Positions 1 through 10,861 are shown, counted from the first letter of the stretch. The stretch: 64,000 nt of DNA from Endomychus coccineus (GCA_958510875.1 OY294068.1:158756388-158820387); one strand, 5' to 3'. Notes: generated by a model not told the origin, from the letters alone. Numbers and translations are program-made.

Positions 1-324
1 TGGAAATTCCTTTCCAAAGCAGTTGTCCAAATTTACAGGCAAAATTCCTCGATAATATTTTCTAGTAGTGGATTACAATTTCCTTGATAAACTTTCATTA
101 TGAGGTCCTTTCTCAATTTGAGATAAATTGTGTACATAACAAAACTGAACGATTTTCTACCATTCTGTGTTGCTTGGGCAGTATCGCGATAACGATTTGT
201 TGAAAATAATGAAAATAATAAAATATTTTAATTTTGAATACCTATATGTGTTCGTAAAATATGGCATGAATTCCAAAATATATTATTGAAGCTCTCAATA
301 TATTCAAGCGATGTTAATTAATAA
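1..324. other. Unassigned AT-rich flank
   Basis: No open frame or repeat that I recognise. It ends where the PLE-A terminal sequence (cttgacccagatatgaa) begins near 330. Confidence 0.5.
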
Positions 325-395
325 TGATCCTTGACCCAGATATGAATTTTATATAAATTTTCGGAAATCAATGTCTTGAACTGGATTTCCAAGTT

Positions 396-1035
396 TTGGC
401 ATTGGGTAATATCAAAAAACGTTGGGCAGAGATTAAGAACCACACACCTCTAAATCAATCTGAATTTATGAATGCAGTAAAGTTTTGTTCAGAATGCACT
501 TATTTTCAAAACGGTGAGCAATATTTTGGACAAATATTTGGCACAGCATTGGAATCACCTATTTTAGCTACTATTGCTAACCTAGTTATGGAATGCCTAG
601 AGGAATCTGTAATAAATTTATTATATTTTCAACGGTATGTAGATGATTGCCTAATGTGTGTTCCCAATGGAGAAATTTAGTGCCTGATTAATAAATTTAA
701 CAATTTCCACTATAAACTTCAATTCACTTGTAAAATAGAAGTGAACAAAAACATAAATTCCATAGATATAAACATTGGGCATGGGTCAGATGGAAAAATA
801 CTGATGAAGTTTGGTCTCCGCGATATTTGAACTTCAATTCAGTTGCACCAAGTTTTAAAAAAGTGTTATAAACAGCCTTACAGTCGCACCCAGAGGAATG
901 TACCAAAAATTTGAAAATTGTTCGTAATACACTGGAAATGAATGGCTACCCAAAAACATTTTGCAACACCATCCTTAAAGAAAGAATAAACAAAATCTAT
1001 AATGGAACCTCATATATAAATAATTTGTATATAAA
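396..1035 (+). pseudogene. PLE-A reverse transcriptase, C-terminal half (broken)
   Basis: The first 94 codons carry the PLE-type RT block: FGQIFGTALESPILATIANL, then the catalytic YVDD in QRYVDDCL at about residue 81. Copying of element RNA into DNA is the known role. A TAG at 678-680 stops the frame, yet the same frame continues with PLE-like sequence (NKFNNFHYKLQFT, then IEVNKNINSIDINI). A shifted frame at about 905-1025 gives the thumb (NLKIVRNTLEMNGYPKTF). So there is one nonsense mutation and at least one frameshift. The N-terminal half is missing and was probably lost by 5' truncation. Confidence 0.75.
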
Positions 1036-1422
1036 TTCTCGGGAAACAGGTCACAATAACACTTATGCTCTATATTTTTTCTTGTCTTTACGTACGTTTC
1101 GGTCTCACGACCATCATCAGAAGACTTATCATGTCTAAAACTTGATTACTCAAAATACAATTATTACACAAAGCGTCCTAATCGCACCAATTTCAATTAA
1201 AATGCCCACGTCGCCGAAACGAACAGAAACACGTAAAAACGAAATTTTAAACCTCAACCTTTAAACCTAGTACAATTATGAAAAATCCACTGCTAAGAAG
1301 AATTCTTAATAAATGCGTATTCATGTCGACACAGTAAGTGATCGATTAGAGACGAGACTAATAAAATTTGGCTTTCAAGGATATACTTTCAAACCAGATG
1401 TCAGATTTACGAGCTAATAGAA
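1025..1422. repeat. PLE-A left inverted arm
   Basis: About 400 bp whose reverse complement recurs at 1908-2300. It contains the atttctcgggaaacaggtca block, the hammerhead-like segment, the acgtcgccgaaacgaacag block and tcgacacag. Divergence between the arms is visible as scattered substitutions and small indels. Confidence 0.8.
1084..1125 (-). ncRNA. Hammerhead ribozyme motif, PLE-A (all elements present)
   Basis: Read on the - strand: helix I GUCUU; core CUGAUGA; bulged U; helix II GGUC/GACC with a GUGA tetraloop; GAAA; a short helix III from the self-complementary CGUACG; cleavage triplet GUA; then helix I partner AAGAC. Every helix pairs perfectly. Hammerheads with a very short stem III are known from PLEs, where they are thought to act as dimers. 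Cleavage is predicted between 1090 and 1089 (just 5' of AAGAC). Activity is inferred, not shown. Confidence 0.7.
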
Positions 1423-1811
1423 AAAGGTTTGCCTGTGTTGGAAAATATTTCTCAAATTTAAAACCTTTAATACCTAAAGATAAACAAACTCACACAGTAT
1501 ACAAATTAAATTGTTTAGATTGCGATGGGACTCATACTGGAATCTCTGAACAATATTTACAAAAAAGAATGAACGGCCATTGGTATAGCACAAAAAACAA
1601 AAACTTTGAAAATTCCACCGCACTTGCTACACACTGCTTTGATTATAACCATCAATTCGATTACAATAATGTTAATATTCTAACTAAGAAAACCTATTAT
1701 TATAAAAGATCTGTTTTGGAAATGATTCACATGAAACGTGACTCCAAATCTGTAAATCGTAGGACAGATACTGAAAATCAAAGTCATATCTATACAAATT
1801 TAATCAAATAA
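1368..1811 (+). pseudogene. PLE-A GIY-YIG endonuclease domain
   Basis: A 147-codon frame. The first ~15 codons lie in the arm, so the ATG at 1368 is probably not a real start. It matches the PLE layout: linker NLKPLIPKDKQTHTVYKLNC, then DGTHTG in place of the YIG box, then QYLQKRMNGH, then a conserved tail ending SLIxx-like HIYTNLIK. The domain nicks target DNA for retrotransposition. GIY reads VYK and YIG reads HTG, so a key Tyr is lost. The frame is open to the stop at 1809-1811, but catalysis looks unlikely. Confidence 0.75.
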
Positions 1812-1907
1812 TATCTCTTGCAAATTCCTACATGCCTTGTTATGAGTTTAATAGTATATATTTTAGGTAGAATGTCAAGTATACCTCCAGTCACAGACAA
1901 ACCTTTT

Positions 1908-2300
1908 ACTATTAGCTCGTAAATCTAACATCTGGTTTGAAAGTGTATACTTAAAAATCAAATTTTATTAGTCTCGTCTCTGTGTCGACATGATTACGCA
2001 TTTATTAAGAATTCTTCTCAACAGTGGATTTTTGATAATTGTACTATAGCATTGAGGTTTACAATTTCGTTTTTTCGTGCTTCTGTTCGTTTCGGGGACG
2101 TGGGCTTAATTGAAATTGGTGCGATCAGGACGCTTTGTGTAATACAATTAGTTTCAAGTGATCAAGTTTTAGACATAATAAGTCTCCTGATGATGGTCGA
2201 GAGACCGAAACGTACATAAAGACAAGACAAAATATAGAGTATAAGTGTTATTGGGACCTATTTCCCGAGAATTTATATATAATTCATACCTGGATCAAGA
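1908..2300. repeat. PLE-A right inverted arm
   Basis: Reverse complement of the left arm (1025-1422). Shared blocks include ttagctcgtaaatctaaca, tagtctcgtctctgtgtcga and gacctatttcccgagaattt. Confidence 0.8.
2182..2223 (+). ncRNA. Hammerhead motif, PLE-A right arm (decayed)
   Basis: CUGAUGA, helix II GGUC/GACC with loop GAGA, and GAAA are intact. Helix III has a C-A mismatch (ACGUACAU) and helix I reads GUCUC against AAGAC, so the closing pair is lost. Probably inactive. Confidence 0.6.
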
Positions 2301-2310
2301 ATCTTTATTA

Positions 2311-3125
2311 TATAAATAACGTCAACGTTATTACAGATAATTTTATAACATTATCATATATTACGGAGACCTCAGAGAAAATTGAGAAATATTGAAAAAG
2401 AGTATGATATAAATGTTGCGCATAAGTCTAACTAACTGTAGGTAAATATTTTTCGAATCTAAATCTTTTAATACCTGAAAATGAACAAACGATGGGACTT
2501 AATTAATTTAATGTTTCAACTGAAGAAACCAATTATTATGAAAAATCTATTCTGGAGATGATTTACCTAAAACGTGACTCCATGTCTGTAAATCGTTCGA
2601 CGTTCAACCGTTAAGTCAGATTTATACTAATTCAATCAATTAAAACCCTTGCAAATCTCTACAAGCGTCTTTATAATGCTCAGATAGCAATATATCTAAT
2701 AAGGTCTGACAAGCTTTTTGTGTCACCTCATAAGTTTTCAACATCTGGTTCGAAAGTGAATACTTGTGCGTTATATGTTCTGGTTTCAGTCGTATTCCAA
2801 ACGGTGCTTTGAAATGACTTCAAATATTATGAGAAAATTGCTAAGCAGTGGATTCTTGATACATGTCCATATACTTAAATATTAATGTGTTACAATTTCG
2901 ATTACTTGTGTATCTGTTCCTTTTGGTGACGTGAGCATTTTAAATTGAAAGTAGAGTGATAATGACACTCGATACTATTAGTCTTGAGAAATCCCGACAT
3001 TATACGTCTTCTGGTGATGGTCGTGGGACCAAAACGCACGTAAAGGCGAAAACAATAAGCATATGTGTTAGTGTGACCTATTTCTCGAGATTTTATGTAT
3101 AGAGCCATGTTAATTGTCGTTAATA
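2311..3125 (+). mobile_element. PLE-A copy 2, truncated
   Basis: A second, more decayed PLE-A. At 2455-2650 it matches the copy-1 endonuclease at DNA level (caaatcttttaatacctgaa, gaaaccaattattatgaaaa, cgtgactccatgtctgtaaa), with an internal deletion removing the GIY-YIG core. At 2745-3115 it has an arm in the same orientation as the copy-1 right arm. No RT part and no left arm are visible. Confidence 0.65.
3005..3046 (+). ncRNA. Hammerhead-like relic, PLE-A copy 2
   Basis: Same layout, but the core is CUGGUGA instead of CUGAUGA and GAAA has become AAAA. Helix II (GGUC/GACC with GUGG) survives. Expected to be inactive. Confidence 0.5.
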
Positions 3126-4375
3126 AACGAAAATTATTCAAATTGTAAAGGTAGGTATGTAGAACTGGTAAATGAAGATGGACAAGATAAATTGAATGAC
3201 TCGTTAAAACATCAGAACAAGTAGAAACAAACAAAAACGTTGAGAATGTTGCAGACTTGTGTATATTTAAACAAATAATCCTGAAATGAATTTATATTAC
3301 ATCAAGTACGCTAAAAGTTTGAATTCAAACTTTATGTAATATTTTGATTAATAAACTTGTTGACTATAAAGGTTTTCGTGAAGTGAATGAATGCAAGAAC
3401 AAGGTTATACAAGGCTAGGGGGTATATCTGTTTTCCCCAAACATGTTAAATTAAATTTTCCCCTAAAAGTTATGGTCTGAATAAATCAGCTGTAATATTA
3501 TAACTAATGAGATCCTGTAACGAGCTAATTCCCTAACAAAGTTTCTCGTGAAAACGTAATAAAATTCGTAAGTATTTTATGACGATGATAACAAATAAAA
3601 AGAACAATGTTTCCGGGAATAAGCTGATTGCTGAGATGAAGTAGTAGAAAATGAAATGGCTGAAAAGCAATCTCTACCGCGTCACTTTTATATTCCGACG
3701 GGACGGAAGTCTAAGTTTACGATATAAAATCGGGATGTCTAAGAGATGTGTACCGTCGAGGGATTCAGTATTTGATCGTCAATAGACTCGAACTACGATA
3801 CATCACATCCCTGGCGACAAAGACTTCCCCCCACTCTACCCTATCTAATACCAATTTAGCTGAATCCCATTGCAATCAACAGATGACACCGTTCGCCCTC
3901 GGGATTTATGTAACATCTTTTTATTAATCGATTTTATTTCTACAGCCGCGCTGGGGGCTGTTATTGTAAGATTTTATCGTCATATTTTTGCCGCAACCGT
4001 TTTGATTTATAAATAATTACTTTTTATCGACTCTTTTCCACCCCCAGGTGTCTACATAGGTATACTTCTGGAGATTCTCGAGAGTCAGTCATCTTAGCAG
4101 AAACCTTTTTCATTGTTTTGATGAAACTCAATATGACAGGAATTATGTTATCTCCGTTAGGTTATTTCTTGTTCACACAACATAATGAATTGAACTCTCG
4201 GAAGCCGATTGAGACGATTTCCTGAATAAATACGATTGAATATAGTTTGATGATGACGACAGTTTCATAGAAATTAGATGTTTTGATCCGGAAACTCTTC
4301 AAGTGCATGATCAAACAGGTATAACAATTGTGAATCAGTTCAGATGTCAATGAATCGAATCTCATATTGATTCAA
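3126..4375. other. Unassigned
   Basis: No coding pattern or repeat recognised. Around 3780-4060 base composition is more balanced than its surroundings, which could be unique host DNA. Confidence 0.4.
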
Positions 4376-4410
4376 AATTGAAGTTTGATCTCACAATCCA
4401 TATTTGGATC

Positions 4411-4455
4411 TGTTCTACCAGTTTCGAGGTTTACATTTTCTACCTCATCTTCAGG
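4411..4455 (-). ncRNA. Hammerhead-like motif of a further PLE-type family (PLE-D)
   Basis: On the - strand: CUGAAGA (position 7 of the core may be any base), a U, helix II GAGGU/ACCUC with a large loop, GAAA, then CUGGUA giving a two-pair helix III and a GUA triplet. Helix I does not pair, so this copy is probably truncated or decayed. No coding part is adjacent. Confidence 0.45.
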
Positions 4456-4914
4456 TATATATAAATGACTTGAATTGAAGAAATGTTCAAATCAGGGTTT
4501 GTTAGATTCAAAACATTTTTTGAGTAAATAGTGAAAGAATAGTTAAAACTTACATTCGTTCTATAAGGCTTCAATTATTATTATGATAATAGTCACTAGG
4601 ATGCATTGAATTCGTACAACAGCTCTGATATATTATATACACACATCAAAAGAATCGAAGGGTCAAGCATATTTTGGGATTGTTTGTTAACTCTCGGAGA
4701 TCCACGTGGCATTATCGCGTTGCAGATGTTTGTTTGTTATTTACACAATACTTTTTTATCATTTTGAACATCATGGCATGTGTTCCTCTTTTTTCCAACG
4801 ACTATTCATTTTCTTCATGTCGTTCCTTGTTTCATTCATCAGATCAAATCAGATGTTATCCGACCAGCGGATGGTAATTATTGAAAATTTTGAGAAGTGT
4901 TGTTTGTCTAAACT

Positions 4915-5622
4915 ATGGAACGTAATGACCTTCAGAGAGACGTGCACATAAGGGCCATTGGAATGCTTCAAGCTGGAATGTCGCAGAGGGTTGTTGCCAA
5001 TGAATTAAGGACTAACCAGTCCACTATAAGTCGTTTATGGATTCGTTATAATCAAACTGGTGATGTTAGAGAGCAACATACTGGCCGTACCAGAATAACA
5101 ACGGCGGCACAGGACAGATTTCTGAGAATTCAAGCTCTGAGAAATCCAACCCACACGGCAGGTCAACTAAGTTTGGAACTCAGAAACGCTCACCATATAC
5201 ATATAAGTGACCAAACTGTGAGATATAGACTACACGAGTCCAATTCACGTGCCAGGCGTCCATGGAGAGCTCCACCATTATCCAGAGGAAATCGCGAGGC
5301 CCGAATAGTCTGGGCTACAAATCACATCGAATGGAGCGTGCAAGAATGGACTCCTGTGTTGTGAAGTGATGAATCGAGACTCGGTTTACGTCCATATACT
5401 AGACGTACTCGTGTATGGAGACAACCTGGAAATGTTTGGAGACTTAGGACTTTACAGGAAGTTCACAACTACCAAGGCGGAACGGTGATGGTTTGTAAAT
5501 GCTCTTAGATATAGGGACCTGATATTAGAGCCATTGGTCATTCTGTATGCAGCTGCAGTAGGTGAAAACTTCATCTTCATGCATGACAATGCGCGCCCTC
5601 ATACCGCCGCGATCGTAAGACA
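4915..5622 (+). pseudogene. Tc1-like DDE transposase (broken)
   Basis: The open part (149 codons, ATG at 4915) has the paired-type DNA-binding region: a first helix-turn-helix at about residues 15-45 (AGMSQRVVANELRTNQSTIS), a GRTR-like hook at about residue 58, and a second helix-turn-helix around residues 82-106. The stop at 5362-5364 falls just before the first catalytic Asp (SDESRLGLRP). A frameshift and a small deletion follow near 5490. The second catalytic block (FIFMHDNARPHTA) lies at 5567-5610. The last catalytic acidic residue is absent because homology ends abruptly at about 5622, where the PLE-derived array starts. Cut-and-paste transposition is the family role. I could not identify TIRs with confidence. 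Confidence 0.8.
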
Positions 5623-6420
5623 TGACAATGTCAAAACATTGTTAGGAGGTAAACAAACGATTTTCACAAATTCCAATACCTTGAAACCATACAGATCTTC
5701 AACTTTTTTCGTTGATATATCTGATAAAATTTCAAATATGGAATAAATTTCATATAAATACTCAAATTAACTTCATATTTTAATTTTAAATAATGACACT
5801 ATAGCCAAGATGGAAGAGACTGGTATATATTAACTGAAATATAGTTCATGCCAAACCTATCTAAAATAACACATACATTGTCAAAACATTATTAGGAGGT
5901 ACACAAATGATTCTTACAAATTCCAATACTTTGAAATCATACAGATCATCAACTTTTTTCATTAATATATCTAATCAAATTTCGAATATTCTAAGACCTG
6001 TAGTTGAAGTTTCATTCAAATTCTCAAATTAACGTGATAATTTACTTTTTAAAAATGACATGATGGACAGTATGGAAAAAAGTGGTATATATCAATTGAA
6101 ATATAACTCTTGCCAAGCTACCTAAAACAACACATACAATGTCAAAACATTAAGTGGTGAACAAACGATTTTTACAAATTCCAATACCTTGAAACCATAC
6201 AGATCTTCAACTTTTTCGATAATATATCCAATAAAATTCCAAATTTTATAAAACCTACAGTTGAAGTTCCATATAAATCTTCGAATTCACTTTTAAATAA
6301 TGACTTGATAGACAAGATGGAAGAAAGTGGAATATATCAACTGAAATATAGCTCATGCCAAGCTACTTAAGGTAATACATAGATTGTCAAAACATTAATA
6401 GAAATTGTCCAGTGACGTAG
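5623..6420 (+). repeat. ~250-bp tandem array of PLE linker/GIY segments
   Basis: The block starting tgtcaaaacatt recurs at about 5627, 5878, 6140 and 6387, giving three full units and a start of a fourth. Decayed translation reads as the PLE linker between RT and endonuclease: a stretch like FVDISDKISN, then DKMEESGIYQLKYSSCQA. That last stretch is the GIY half of the nuclease; each unit stops before YIG. Confidence 0.65.
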
Positions 6421-6960
6421 CTACTTGAGAAGCGTTGCATCTTTTTTCCCACCATATTTTCTAAGCCACTGGATTCAATATATCCTCGTTCAGTTTCTAA
6501 AAATAAGTTTTCCTCACAACATTTTCATAGAACAGTCGTGTTCGAAGTAACTGGAGTTATAAGCGTAGAGAATATCTAAAATTCGCACTTATGAAAGCAA
6601 TGGCTATTATTTTGAAGAGCTATTACAATTTGCGATATTTATGGTAAATTTGATAGTATGTTGGATGAAATATTATTTTATTGAATGATTATGTGTAATT
6701 ATGTGTTTTATGTATTGTATATTATTCACGTTTTGAAGGAAAAAACCCCATCCTCCCTATTTGCAAAGATATTCTATATTGGGTGAAGTTTAGAGTAGAG
6801 GACTTTAAATAGAAAGTTAATTAATTCCAAAACAGCTGCTACATTCAAATTATCCAAAATTCTTCTTCTTCTGAATTGACTGACTATGTAATATCATTCT
6901 ATCTGAAACAGTGGTGAACTCTTCGAGTTTCTTTCTCTGAAACTTGACCTCATTTAGCAG
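6421..6960. other. Unassigned
   Basis: No recognised frame or repeat between the PLE-derived array and the LINE. Confidence 0.4.
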
Positions 6961-6984
6961 AGCTTTCCATCAGCTGAAATTATC

Positions 6985-7873
6985 ATGAAGGGGGAATTCA
7001 ACGTTCACAACTCCGCATGGCTCAAGTTCTCAAACAGGACAGATGTCGCCGGGCGACTGGCTATGACCCTCGCCATTACCTATGGTCTCAAAAACACTGA
7101 ATTAATGTATCAATACGGATCCCTGATAACAACTATCATTATGCCAATAGTTTCCTTGGAGAAGCGTATGTTTTGAATCTGATGACCCAAGGCAATGTGC
7201 CACAGAGATATCGGATATTATTAGGCTAGGGTTATCTGGTGAACGATGGTTCAGTAAAATCTATTCTGAGGCAATTACTTCAAAACAAACAGCAAAGTCA
7301 TTGGCCCGGTAACCCATGACTGGAGACCAGAACAGAGTATGTTGAAACCAGAAATATGTGCAATGAAACAATAAGAGCTTCAAAAGAGGCATATAATGGC
7401 AAAATAAGATCAAAGCTTATTGAATGCCCGAATAGCTCTCATTCGTTTTTAACTTTTGCCAGAGCAATGGCTAGAAATTTCACTTCCAGTTCATTCCCTC
7501 CTCTAACCAAAGATGATGGCACTCTTGCTACTACACCACAAGAAGAAAAAATCCTTCTTGCTGAAATGTTTGCAGCTAATTTCACTTAGGATTCACAAGG
7601 GCCCTCCTAATATTTCTGCCATCGATAGCCATATGCATGAACTTATCTTTCGTCAGCGCACAATTAGGCGCATTTTTCTTGATCTCAATACCAAAAAATT
7701 TATGCCAGACGGAATTACACCTGTCGTTCTCAAATAATGGGCGCCGCATTTAACACCAGTTTTCTGCAAGTTGTTTACCCTTCCATACAAACTTGGTGCA
7801 ATACCTTCCAGCTGGAAGACAGATAAAATCCAACCAATTCCAAAAAAGGAAAGAATACCCTTCCTAATGATTA
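6985..7873 (+). pseudogene. LINE endonuclease to RT N-terminal part
   Basis: The frame at 6985 reads GEFNVHNSAWLKFSNRTDVA, the conserved GDFNxHxxxW block of the apurinic-type endonuclease. Further frames at 7356-7589 and 7580-7875 give the linker (RASKEAYNGKIRSKL), the PDGITPVVLK block of the RT, and AIPSSWKTDKIQPIPKK, a typical LINE RT motif. Several frameshifts and stops occur. The element's role is nicking DNA and target-primed reverse transcription. The 5' end and any ORF1 are missing. Confidence 0.7.
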
Positions 7874-7875
7874 TA

Positions 7876-8798
7876 CAGGTTGAATGGCACAAACTGTTTA
7901 AAGAAGGTAAAGAGCTCGTTGAAGACGACCATCGTACCGGACGGCCGTCGACGGCACGAACCGACGACAATGTGGCCAAAGTGAGAGAACTGCTGAATAA
8001 TGACCGACGCTTAAGCATTGAAGCAATTAGTGATGAGTTGAACATTGCTCAGACAAGCGTTCAACGCATCGTTCACGAGGATTTGACCATGCGTAAGGTG
8101 TGCGCCAAGATGGTGCCGAAAATTCTGTCTGCCGACCAAAAAGAAACGCGTGTGCGCCTTTCCGAAGAAGTTTTGAACTTTTTGCATACAGACAAAAACT
8201 TTTTGGACAATGTGGTAACAGGCGATGAAACTTGGGTTTTCCAGTATGACCCGGAAACCAAAAGACAATCTGCGGAATGGCACACTTCCACGTCCCCACG
8301 TCCAAAGAAGGCTCGCATGAGCAAATCAAAGATCAAGACAATGCTGATCGTGTTTTTTGACCGTTGCGGGGTGATTCATAAGGAGTTCGTTCCCCCTGGG
8401 GAAACTGTCAATTCGAACTTTTACGTGCAAGTGCTATCCCGCCTGCGAGACCGAGTGAATCGCGTCCGATCAGCCATCTCCGACAACTGGATGCTGCATC
8501 ACGACAATGCGCCGTGTCATGGCGCGCTCGTCGTGAGGCAACTGTTGGCCCGATTCGGCGTTGCCATACTTCCGCACCCCGCCTATGGTCCCGATCTGGC
8601 TCCACCTGACTTTTTTTTATTCCCACGGATGAAAAGACAGCTGAAGGGACATCGGTTTGACTAGATTCAGGACATTCAGCATTGACGAGGGCTCTCAACA
8701 GCATCCCCGAAGCTGACTTCCAGAAGGCGTACGGCGAATGGCAGCAGCGTTATTCTAAGTGTGTGGCTGCTCAAGGGTGCTATTTCGAAGAATATTAA
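7876..8798 (+). pseudogene. mariner DD34D transposase (5' deleted, frameshifted)
   Basis: Translation begins inside the protein at QVEWHKLFKEG; about 40-50 N-terminal residues, including the first helix-turn-helix, are missing. Present are the GRPST linker, a second helix-turn-helix (LSIEAISDELNIAQTSVQRI), the first catalytic Asp in GDETW, the second in HHDNAPCH, and the third in YGPDLAPPDFFLF; the spacing fits DD34D. A TAG at 8662-8664 follows GHRFD, and one frameshift near 8683 separates the last ~35 residues (RALNSIPEADFQKAYGEWQQ through CYFEEY, stop 8796-8798). An open frame starting in the LINE at 7771 reads into it, a chance fusion. It cannot work itself, but its good preservation suggests recent arrival. 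Confidence 0.88.
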
Positions 8799-8869
8799 GG
8801 AATTGTAAGCATATCTTCAATAAATTTTTTTTTTTTTAATCAGTCCTACTACTTTTGATATAGACCCTG
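7876..8869 (+). mobile_element. mariner element inserted in the LINE
   Basis: Ends read cagg on the left and a right terminal repeat ending tagaccctg, flanked by TA at 7874-7875 and 8870-8871, the mariner target duplication. The left terminal region is shortened to a few bases and runs straight into transposase codons, so the 5' TIR and the first part of the gene are deleted. Confidence 0.85.
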
Positions 8870-8871
8870 TA

Positions 8872-10085
8872 GACACATTGCACTATTATCTGTGGTCTCT
8901 AAAGTGATGAAAACAGCAATCAATGTCGAGCTCATCCAATACCTAGAGAGCTGCGAAATCGTGAATTACCTACCGGCATTATGTCTTCCGTAGATCAACA
9001 GGAGACCTGCTTGCCTACGTAACACATATATGGCAGAGATCGATTGAAAAACATCTCTAGCTGTAGCATTGTATATGTCCAAAGCATTACAAGTCTGGAA
9101 CCTAAGCGTTCTTGGGAAACTGCTGCCATATGGTCTGCCGCCTCAACTTTGTCGCTTAGTGTCGAGTTTCCTCTCAGATAGATCACTTCATGTGGTGGTC
9201 GACGGGGTATCCTCCGATACAGTGGCTGGAAAAGCTGTTATTCCACAGGGTTCTGCCCGGGCACCTATTTTGTTTCCGCTCTCAACCATCTGCTTGATGT
9301 GAGCACCTGTTGCGGCTAGAGCTTTCTAGATGAATGTACACTTCATACCGCTTTCTCATCTAGAGCCCATATACTATTCAATAAAGCCAGAGGGGCGAGA
9401 CAGAGAGAAGTTGACGCAAATAATAGAGATCTGGCAATGATTTCCAGAAGGGGATCTAATAATCTAGTAGCGTTTAATGCAACCAAACTGAAGAGAGCGT
9501 CTTCTTCAGGAAGGCGGATCCGACAATCTCTAATATGATGATGTCAAGTACAACTATTTCTATGAAGTCTTTCAGATCCATGTACCGGATCACCACCAAC
9601 AGCACCATCTCATGGGATGATCCTATGAGGTCCATAGCTGAAACCGCTTCACAAAACTTGGTTTTCTATTCCGTGCCAAGAGTTACTTTACATTCCAGCA
9701 GCTCATCATAATCTACAAAGCACAGATTCGACCTGTCCTGGAGTACAGCTCACATGTTTGGACTAGGACTCACAAACATACGCTGAAGCTCTTGGATTCC
9801 ATCCAGAAGAGAGATTCTAGATAGGCGGACCAGACGAGCTCAAACTAGTCAGCCCTTCATTGTCAATCTCGAGACCTGTCAAACTTCTACCTACCAGATG
9901 TCATTCTTCCATCGAACCACGAATATGTGGAAGTCTTTGCCTATTGGGGTGTCTCCCTATGCCTATAACTTTAAAACCTGCAAGAAAAATTCGAATGTCC
10001 ATCTCTTCTCCCAACATTCTACCGCTGGCTCACACGATGTTCTTGGAACATTACAGGTTTCCCTCTCGTGTAGTCAATGTAGGTA
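8872..10085 (+). pseudogene. LINE copy 1, RT C-terminal part
   Basis: Resumes right after the mariner with RT sequence (ALLSVVSKVMKTAINVELIQ), then GLPPQLCRLVSSFLSDRSLH and the PQGS block with its surroundings (IPQGSARAPIL). The expected FADD catalytic site is damaged (reads FLDE near 9325). The C-terminal region (VLEYSSHVW; LDSIQ) follows in several frames up to about 10085. Degraded and inactive. Confidence 0.7.
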
Positions 10086-10861
10086 GGTATAGGAGAAAAA
10101 GCTATCCATTATCGAGAAATTTTGTTTCAACATCGAATAACAACAGTTCAAACTTATAGTAGATAGAGATGATCAAAAACTGCTATACAAAATAGGTGAT
10201 TGCAAATGGTAAACATTGGATAACTGAAAATCACAAATAAACCAGTTTCTATTCAAATAGTTCCAGTATTCATCGGGAGTAAATCACAATCAAAAGTCTA
10301 CCGTGCCCAGTTTACTTTGTAAATCAATAAATCATCCAGGGTCAATATGTACATCCAATAATGTTCTGCATATGTTTTCATCCGCAAACTACCCATCTCA
10401 TAATTAAAATACGTAATATTCATACAGTCCAAATTCATTGTAAAATCGTTTATCAAAGCTCTTTGTAAACACGATATTAATAGGGTGTCGATTTCATCAG
10501 ATAACGCATAAATTATACATGGACCTACGTAAATTATTACTTTATAAGCGGCAAAAACGTGTATCTAGTGTGGAAACAGATTAAAAGTGAAATGTGGAAT
10601 GAATTATGCAGTATATCCTGATTATTTTTTCGCACCTCTCTTTACAAACCTCTCACAATCTCAACATGCGTAAGCCATGTTGGTACTCCATTATCTTACA
10701 TCCAGTTCACTGTGCAATTATCACTCGATAAGTGCATATCCACTGTAAATGCCGGCAAAGAAAAACAAAAGGATTATTGCATTCGTTAAGTTTGGACCTG
10801 CCTGACATCTATCGAAGTGATTTCGATATGGAATTGAATTCCATTCCTGATTGCAATGATT
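10086..10861. other. Unassigned
   Basis: No recognised feature. It could include unique host DNA. Confidence 0.4.

Larger units (their letters stand above)
325..2310 (+). mobile_element. Penelope-like element PLE-A, copy 1, with inverted arms
   Basis: Order on the + strand: terminal sequence (tgacccagatatgaa near 333), the C-terminal half of an RT, a left arm (1025-1422), a GIY-YIG endonuclease remnant, and a right arm (1908-2300) that is the reverse complement of the left arm. The right arm ends in a reversed copy of the terminal sequence (catacctggatcaagaat). RT followed by GIY-YIG is the hallmark of PLEs. Both arms hold a hammerhead-like motif. Stops and substitutions show it is dead. Confidence 0.8.
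6961..10090 (+). mobile_element. CR1/jockey-like LINE, copy 1, split by a mariner
   Basis: Endonuclease, linker and RT remnants run in order on the + strand and are interrupted by mariner DNA at 7876-8869. Joining the flanks at the TA restores the LINE sequence seen in the reversed copy at 16.8 kb. Fragments of the same family lie at 15.6-17.0, 39.1-40.1 and 54.6-55.7 kb. Confidence 0.75.

Noticed and set aside
8011..8704. Long antisense frames opposite the mariner gene
   Set aside because: Shadow frames of the well-supported transposase on the + strand.
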